Assembly (NCBI GenBank): GCA_013203525.1
Contig: JABMQB010000202.1
Span: forward strand, 1 to 11,328
Direction of reading: 5' to 3'
DNA length: 11,328 nucleotides
From: Mariniphaga sp.
Lineage (GTDB): Bacteria; Bacteroidota; Bacteroidia; Bacteroidales; Prolixibacteraceae
In this document: piece by piece, positions 7,466 through 11,328 of the stretch
Position numbering within the stretch: the first letter of the stretch is position 1
How the letters are laid out: the number at the start of each line of letters is the position of its first letter
Made by a program: the position numbers and the translations under genes
The notes under the pieces: model-generated
Databases searched by the model: none
Told to the model about the DNA's origin: nothing
The model's input: the letters and a program-made list of their open reading frames with translations, nothing else

Positions 7466-7546
7466 CTGGTGGAACCACTCAAAGTGGTGCTACCAGTTAT
7501 TTCATCAATGCTTTACTCGTTCCACCAACCAAATTGGTAGCACGAG
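7466..7546. repeat. REP-like hairpin pair A1-B1
   Basis: A1 (7466-7496) has base stem CTGGT/ACCAG and apical stem ACCACT/AGTGGT, with a conserved GGA x GCT internal bulge. B1 (7516-7546) has base stem CTCGT/ACGAG and apical stem ACCAA/TTGGT. The two starts are 50 bp apart. The pair begins 45 bp upstream of the asmA ATG and ends 10 bp beyond the transposase stop codon, so it could influence transcript ends on this strand. Confidence 0.85.
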
Positions 7547-7556
7547 GAGCCACATG

Positions 7557-8171
7557 CTATCCTTCAAATATTCTTCCAACATTTTCTTCTACCAAAAATG
7601 TTGAAATTCTTTTAATATCTTCCTTTTCAATATCAAGAATTTCAAATACCAATTCTTTATTAACTAACGTTCCATTTCTTAAACCAATATAATCTGGATA
7701 GGAAGAAAATTCCCAATCTTCCAATTCATTAACCAACCCTGCTATTAATGGATTTTGATGAATATAAAAAAAACAATAAAAATCGTATCCTAAAGAATTT
7801 GGACTAGATATTTTACTGCCTCCAATTTTTGACAAATCTTTCATTTTCGTATTTTGTCGAAATAAAGAACCAGATTTGTTTTGTTGCTTATTTATAGCTC
7901 TGGTATAACTGCTTAACATGATCCTTAAATTGTCTGATAAAATATTTACTTCCCGTTCACCATACTTTTTCAATCCTTCGCTTTTAATAGTAGTATAAAT
8001 TAAAAAATGGAAATGATTAGGCATAAGGCAATAAGCTAAAATTTCACATACCGGGAATAGGTACTGCCGGATTTTTTTCAGGAAATACAAATAATTTTCA
8101 CGAGTGAAAAATATTTGATTCCGATTATTTCCCTGATTATATAGATGAATTAAAGAATTTTTTTCAATCAT
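7557..8171 (-). CDS. REP-associated tyrosine transposase (RAYT, Y1_Tnp / IS200-like)
   Basis: This is a 204-residue HUH-superfamily single-strand nuclease of the transposase IS200-like family. The start is typical (HLYNQGNNRNQIFF, about 9-22). The metal-binding HUH motif lies in CLMPNHFHFLIY, with His53 and His55. The likely nucleophile is Tyr89 in SSYTRAINKQQNKSGSLF, a stretch diagnostic for RAYT proteins. The C-terminal signature IHQNPLIAGLV plus WEFSSYPDYIG is also present. The full domain is intact, so the enzyme may be active. It cuts and rejoins one DNA strand at hairpin repeats; the six flanking hairpins are the natural candidate substrates. The ATG (8169-8171) lies 30 bp from hairpin A2 and the stop 10 bp from B1. 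RAYTs are usually single-copy, domesticated-looking genes, so its job could be host-serving. The nearest alternative is an ordinary IS200/IS605 TnpA, which is shorter and lacks the C-terminal signature. Confidence 0.92.
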   Translation of the reverse strand: MIEKNSLIHLYNQGNNRNQIFFTRENYLYFLKKIRQYLFPVCEILAYCLMPNHFHFLIYTTIKSEGLKKYGEREVNILSDNLRIMLSSYTRAINKQQNKSGSLFRQNTKMKDLSKIGGSKISSPNSLGYDFYCFFYIHQNPLIAGLVNELEDWEFSSYPDYIGLRNGTLVNKELVFEILDIEKEDIKRISTFLVEENVGRIFEG

Positions 8172-8201
8172 TGTTTATTTGGTTAATATATCTGTTCAAA
8201 C

Positions 8202-8288
8202 CTGGTGGCCACTCCCAGTAGTGCTACCAGTACAATCTTAATTCAACTTCTCTTTTACTTGTTCCACCACCTGAAGTGGAAGCACGAG
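8202..8288. repeat. REP-like hairpin pair A2-B2
   Basis: A2 (8202-8230) has base stem CTGGT/ACCAG but is two bases shorter than the other A copies and has a weaker apical stem. B2 (8258-8288) has base stem CTTGT/ACGAG, in which one pair has become G-T, and can also fold with TTCCAC/GTGGAA. The spacer between them closely resembles that of pair A3-B3. Pair A2-B2 is the most degraded of the three. Confidence 0.8.
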
Positions 8289-8324
8289 ACAAGGACGAAA
8301 GGATAAAACTATGTTTCCTTTATC

Positions 8325-8413
8325 CTGATGGAACCACTCTATGTGGTGCCATCAGTTAACTCTTAATTCAGCTTTCCTTTTACTCGTTCCACCACTTGGA
8401 GTGGTGGCACGAG
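8325..8413. repeat. REP-like hairpin pair A3-B3
   Basis: A3 (8325-8355) has base stem CTGAT/ATCAG, a compensatory change from CTGGT/ACCAG. B3 (8383-8413) has base stem CTCGT/ACGAG and a strong apical stem CCACCACT/AGTGGTGG. The pair repeats A2-B2 at a 123-125 bp step. Between the two pairs lies a small separate hairpin, AGGATAAA (8300-8307) with TTTATCCT (8319-8326). B3 ends 46 bp beyond the cinA stop, so it lies in the cinA 3' trailer. Confidence 0.85.
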
Positions 8414-8459
8414 AATTACAAATATAAAAAACAGATTCTCAAAGAAATGATAAGAATTG

Positions 8460-9707
8460 TTAAAGTTCCTGTAAAATCAATCTCCTTAATAACTGTAACG
8501 AAGTTTGTGACGATCGTATTATATTTCGCTCACGTTTATCGCCAACAAAAGTATATTTATAGGAATAAACTTTGTCTTTTCCGGCAATGGCAATCCAAAC
8601 TGTTCCAACAGGTTTTTCCTCAGTTCCACCATCAGGACCTGCAATTCCGGTAGTTGCAACAGCGTAATCTGTGTCAAATAGATTCTTAACTGCAACAACC
8701 ATTTCTTCAGCAACCTCTTTGCTTACGGCACCAAAATTATTAAGCGATTCCTTTTTTACTCCCAGGATATTTTGTTTGACTTCATTTGAATAGGCTGTTA
8801 CAGAACCCTTATAATATTCAGAACATCCGGGAACAGAAGTAATAAGATGAGAAATATAACCACCCGTACAACTTTCAGTTATGGCAAGTGATTCATTTCG
8901 TTCAACCAAATATCTGCCAATTACACTTGCAAGATTATCATCATCGTAACCAAAAATATATTTAGGGATTATTAATTTAAGTTTTTCAATTTCCTTTTCA
9001 ACCAATGATTTTAAAACCTGCGTATCATTGCCTAAAGCACTTAACCGCAACCTCACTGCCATTGGATTTGGAAGATAAGCCAGTTTTACATTATCAGGCA
9101 ATCTGTTTTCCCAGTCTTCAAGTTTCTCTGCCAGCATGGATTCCGGGACGCCTTGTGTAAGTACAGTACGGTGGTAAATAGCTTTTGTTAAGCCTGTTTC
9201 CCTGAGACGGGGTAATATCTGTTCAGAAATCAGGTATTGCATTTCGAAGGGAACTCCCGGGATAGAAACAAAAATAGTATCGTTTTTTTCGAACCACATA
9301 CCCGGGGCTGTACCTACTTTATTGGGTAAAATGGTACAAGTTTCCGGAAGTAAAGCCTGATCTTTATTCAATTGGTTCATATCCACATTTCGGAGTTTAA
9401 ACCTTTCAATTATTGCATCAAGCGTTGGCTGATGAAAAATTAGTTTTGTATTGAAATACTCGCAAATAACTTTTTTTGTAATATCATCTTTTGTTGGACC
9501 CAAACCACCGGTTATAATTACAAGGTCAGCATTTTTTTCAGCATTTGACATTGCTTCCAAAATATGATAGTGGTCATCGTGTACCGAAGTAATCTGATAA
9601 ATTTCAATCCCGGCAAGGTTAAATTCTTTGGCTATCCAGGCTGAATTTGTATCAACAATCTGCCCGATTAAAATCTCATCGCCTATTGTAATTATTTCAG
9701 CCTTCAT
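8460..9707 (-). CDS. cinA: CinA: competence/damage-inducible protein A, NMN deamidase type
   Basis: CinA is a cytoplasmic two-domain enzyme of pyridine-nucleotide salvage. The N-terminal MoCF/COG1058 domain hydrolyses ADP-ribose-type compounds, and the C-terminal PncC domain deamidates nicotinamide mononucleotide. The 415-residue length is normal. The start KAEIITIGDEILIGQIVDTN (2-21) and TGGLGPTKDDIT (66-77) define the MoCF-like domain (about 1-170). The C-terminal domain (about 260-412) has ITESCTGG (276-283, containing the candidate catalytic Ser279), GCSEYYKGSVTAYSNEVK (294-311), and ATTGIAGPDGGTEEKPVGTV (351-370). No interruptions are seen. Its ATG overlaps the end of the M48 protease gene by 11 nt, so the two are translationally close and probably share an mRNA. 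The TAA stop (8462-8460) is 46 bp from hairpin B3. Confidence 0.95.
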   Translation of the reverse strand: MKAEIITIGDEILIGQIVDTNSAWIAKEFNLAGIEIYQITSVHDDHYHILEAMSNAEKNADLVIITGGLGPTKDDITKKVICEYFNTKLIFHQPTLDAIIERFKLRNVDMNQLNKDQALLPETCTILPNKVGTAPGMWFEKNDTIFVSIPGVPFEMQYLISEQILPRLRETGLTKAIYHRTVLTQGVPESMLAEKLEDWENRLPDNVKLAYLPNPMAVRLRLSALGNDTQVLKSLVEKEIEKLKLIIPKYIFGYDDDNLASVIGRYLVERNESLAITESCTGGYISHLITSVPGCSEYYKGSVTAYSNEVKQNILGVKKESLNNFGAVSKEVAEEMVVAVKNLFDTDYAVATTGIAGPDGGTEEKPVGTVWIAIAGKDKVYSYKYTFVGDKRERNIIRSSQTSLQLLRRLILQEL

Positions 9708-10944
9708 TCTTTTCGAACTTTTTTAAAAAAGCCAAGCGTTGCAATAGCGTTGGATGTGAATAATTAAAAAACACATACGCCGGATGAGGAGTCAGGTTAC
9801 TCAAATTTTTTACCGATAGTTTTTTTAACGCTGATGACAATGCTTCCGGCCTGTAATTTACTGCAGCAAATTCATCGGCCTGATATTCATTTTTCCGTGA
9901 AAGCATATTCATAAAAATATCGAGGACAAACGACACCGGTGTATATAAAATTCCAAATGCCACTAATCCAATATGGAAATTTGGTTCTTCAACTCCCAAA
10001 GCTTTGCTAAGTGCCGGGCTACCAATCACCAAACCAAAAATGAATAAAAGCACTCCAGTTTGAATTATTGAAATAAATAAACCCTGTGTAACGTGTTTCT
10101 TTTTATTGTGCCCGATTTCATGCGCTAAAACCGCAACCAATTCTTCGGTTTCCAAATCATTAATTAATGTATCGTAAAGTACAATACGCTTTTTTTTCCA
10201 GAATCCGGTAAAATATGCATTTGCTTTGGTCGAACGCTTTGAGCCATTAATCACAAAAATATTATCAAGTTTAAAACCTACCTTATCTGAAAAATTTCTG
10301 ATTGTATCTCGTAATTCTCCTTCTTCCAACGGAGTTTGTTTGTTAAACAATGGCACAATCAGATTGGAATAAAACATAGCCATAAAAAGGCTGAATCCTG
10401 AAATCAGCATCCAGGCATAAATCCAGAACATTCCACCTGTTTTCTGAAAGATCCAGATTAATAAGGCAAGTAAACCACCACCAATTAAACCACCTACAAG
10501 CCAACCCTTTATTTTATCGAGGATAAAAGTTTTAGGAGTGGTTTTATTAAACCCGTATTTCTCTTCAATTTTAAAGGTATCGTAAATCGAAAAAGGTGTA
10601 TTGACAATATCGGATGCCAGCATCAGAATCCCAAAAAAAATAAAAGCAGCAATTATTGCATGGCTCGTATATCCAAAAGCAATGTTATTTACTAACGCAA
10701 AACCGTAAAAAACAAACATTCCTAAAATCAATAAAAAACTAAAACTACTTGTGAGCATCCCAAACCTGTGGTTCTCACGTTGGTAAGCTTGTTGTTTTTT
10801 ATATTTTTCTTCATCATAAATTCCCTTAACCTCTTCTGGAATAGTGTCGCTCCAACGGGTTGTATTCAGGTAATCAAGGTATTTTTCAACAATAAAATCG
10901 ACAACAATAATTGCTATGATAATATAAAATAGAATTTCGTGCAT
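9697..10944 (-). CDS. M48 family zinc metallopeptidase, Ste24/CAAX-protease-like
   Basis: This is an integral-membrane zinc protease of peptidase family M48, Ste24 subgroup. Many N-terminal helices precede the catalytic part: about 3-20, 63-87, 93-113, 145-166 and 172-197. The active-site motif HEIGH is at 275-279 (VLAHEIGHNKKKH), with His275 and His279 as zinc ligands and Glu276 as catalytic base. Glu353 in SRKNEYQADEFA fits the third zinc ligand, with Asp357 conserved. Two helices lie between these elements, as in Ste24. The late YSHPTLLQRLAFL (395-407) is also a family mark. With 415 residues and the N-terminal helices it matches Ste24 proteins, which are larger than HtpX. Bacteria lack CAAX prenylation, so the likely role is membrane or envelope protein quality control. 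It is first in a two-gene unit with cinA, overlapping it by 11 nt. A TAtcTTTG promoter element lies just upstream. Confidence 0.94.
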   Translation of the reverse strand: MHEILFYIIIAIIVVDFIVEKYLDYLNTTRWSDTIPEEVKGIYDEEKYKKQQAYQRENHRFGMLTSSFSFLLILGMFVFYGFALVNNIAFGYTSHAIIAAFIFFGILMLASDIVNTPFSIYDTFKIEEKYGFNKTTPKTFILDKIKGWLVGGLIGGGLLALLIWIFQKTGGMFWIYAWMLISGFSLFMAMFYSNLIVPLFNKQTPLEEGELRDTIRNFSDKVGFKLDNIFVINGSKRSTKANAYFTGFWKKKRIVLYDTLINDLETEELVAVLAHEIGHNKKKHVTQGLFISIIQTGVLLFIFGLVIGSPALSKALGVEEPNFHIGLVAFGILYTPVSFVLDIFMNMLSRKNEYQADEFAAVNYRPEALSSALKKLSVKNLSNLTPHPAYVFFNYSHPTLLQRLAFLKKFEKNEG

Positions 10945-10970
10945 TACTTATTCAATAAATTATTAGTCGG

Positions 10971-10978
10971 CAAAGATA
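10971..10978 (-). promoter_or_regulatory. Candidate Bacteroidota-type -7 element for the M48-cinA operon
   Basis: On the minus strand the sequence reads TATCTTTG, an exact match to the TAnnTTTG -7 consensus of Bacteroidota primary promoters. It ends 27 nt before the protease ATG, giving a leader of about 20 nt. No clear TTG is seen at the -33 position, so support rests on the -7 element and its placement alone. Confidence 0.5.
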
Positions 10979-11089
10979 ACAATTGCAGATGGTTGTTTTA
11001 ATTTGAAATATTATTATCGTGTAAAAATAAATTTCACAAAGGATTAAATATGTATTAAATTGCTTCATTCATAAATATGCTCAATCAAC

Positions 11090-11328
11090 ATGCTAATAAA
11101 TAATAATAAAAGAAATGTTTTTTTATTTGGAGCTGATGCTGTTTTTGATTGGAATGGTCCTACTACCAAAGAATTAACAAAAAAACTAATAAAAATAGGA
11201 TTCAAAGCATCAAATGGTAAAACAATTACATACCATATTGCCAAAACTCTTAATAAACTGGATTATGAATTAAATTTTGAAACCATATTAAGTGTAATCG
11301 AAGAATTAATAGTTTACTATTCATATAC
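11090..11328 (+). CDS. Possible SIR2-like nucleotide-binding protein, N-terminal part (partial)
   Basis: An open frame from ATG 11090 runs off the right end after 79 codons. The start MLINNNKRNVFLFGADAVFD with WNGPTTKELT (21-30) resembles SIR2-like proteins in which a short beta strand is followed by a GAGxxxxWxGPxTxELT nucleotide-binding turn. The end of the visible part (NFETILSVIEELIVYYSY, 62-79) matches, from memory, Bacteroidota proteins of this kind, several encoded in defence islands. The usual third position of GAG is Asp15 here (GAD). The frame is A-rich and Lys/Asn/Ile-rich, more so than the upstream housekeeping genes, which would fit acquired DNA. It is divergent from the M48 gene with 145 bp between; I see no clear promoter for it. 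Another upstream ATG (11077) is out of frame and closes quickly. The SIR2 call is tentative because only the N-terminus is visible; it could be an unrelated Rossmann-type hypothetical protein. Confidence 0.6.
   Translation, partial: MLINNNKRNVFLFGADAVFDWNGPTTKELTKKLIKIGFKASNGKTITYHIAKTLNKLDYELNFETILSVIEELIVYYSY

Larger units (their letters stand above)
7466..8413. mobile_element. RAYT transposase with flanking REP-like hairpin pairs (REPtron-like)
   Basis: The interval between the asmA start and the cinA end consists of one minus-strand RAYT gene and six hairpin repeats in the order A1 B1 - transposase - A2 B2 A3 B3. All A copies and all B copies have the same orientation. This is the arrangement known for REP-associated tyrosine transposases, whose HUH nuclease recognises such hairpins and is thought to spread them as non-autonomous repeats. 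No target-site duplication is visible, as expected for IS200-like chemistry. Confidence 0.8.

Noticed and set aside
7483..7546. Intrinsic terminator for the transposase gene at hairpins A1/B1
   Set aside because: The stems are strong enough, but no T-run follows either hairpin on the minus strand, so only a general transcript-end or stability role can be suggested.
8202..8413. CRISPR-like array of about 31-nt repeats
   Set aside because: The repeats are two alternating hairpin classes with varied sequence, and the intervals between pairs resemble each other instead of being unique spacers. The RAYT gene nearby gives a better explanation.
8396..8653. Plus-strand open frame across the cinA 3' end and hairpin B3
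   Set aside because: Most of it is antisense to the conserved CinA C-terminal domain, and it begins within a hairpin repeat; composition is not protein-like.

Overview
The window is AT-rich with ordinary dense bacterial gene packing. It most likely comes from a Bacteroidota genome, probably a marine or anaerobic Bacteroidia related to Marinilabiliales/Prolixibacteraceae. The grounds are protein style (NhaD antiporter, a compact ExbB-ExbD-TonB operon, a large AsmA protein, an OmpA/PorT-like barrel), the general lack of Shine-Dalgarno sequences, and one promoter of the Bacteroidota TAnnTTTG type. The lineage is inferred from recalled protein families, not from a search.

Left part (1-2592, + strand): the 3' end of a sodium/proton antiporter gene (nhaD) closed by a clear intrinsic terminator, then a three-gene operon for an inner-membrane energy-transducing complex: ExbB/TolQ-type channel, ExbD/TolR-type subunit, and a TonB/TolA-like protein with a long charged coiled coil.

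Middle part (2593-7420): two of the four genes here look broken. A MenA/UbiA-type prenyltransferase is interrupted by one in-frame TAG and appears to lack its first membrane helix. A beta-barrel outer membrane protein on the other strand is interrupted by one in-frame TGA, and a further 40 in-frame codons continue to its natural stop. Between them lie an 85-bp palindromic intergenic repeat and an intact small four-helix membrane protein (HsmA/TIGR03987-like). Upstream of the barrel gene, on the same strand, is an intact 838-residue AsmA-family protein.

Right part (7421-10944, - strand): an IS200-like REP-associated tyrosine transposase (RAYT) lies inside its own set of hairpin repeats. There are three A-B pairs of 29-31-nt hairpins, one pair past its 3' end and two in tandem past its 5' end, with covarying stem positions. 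Next come cinA and an M48 (Ste24-like) zinc protease, overlapping by 11 nt and probably transcribed together from a promoter just upstream of the protease.

Right edge (11090-11328, + strand): the first 79 codons of a protein that looks like a SIR2-like nucleotide-binding protein of the kind found in defence islands. It runs off the window. It is the best lead for an undescribed system, but only its start can be seen.
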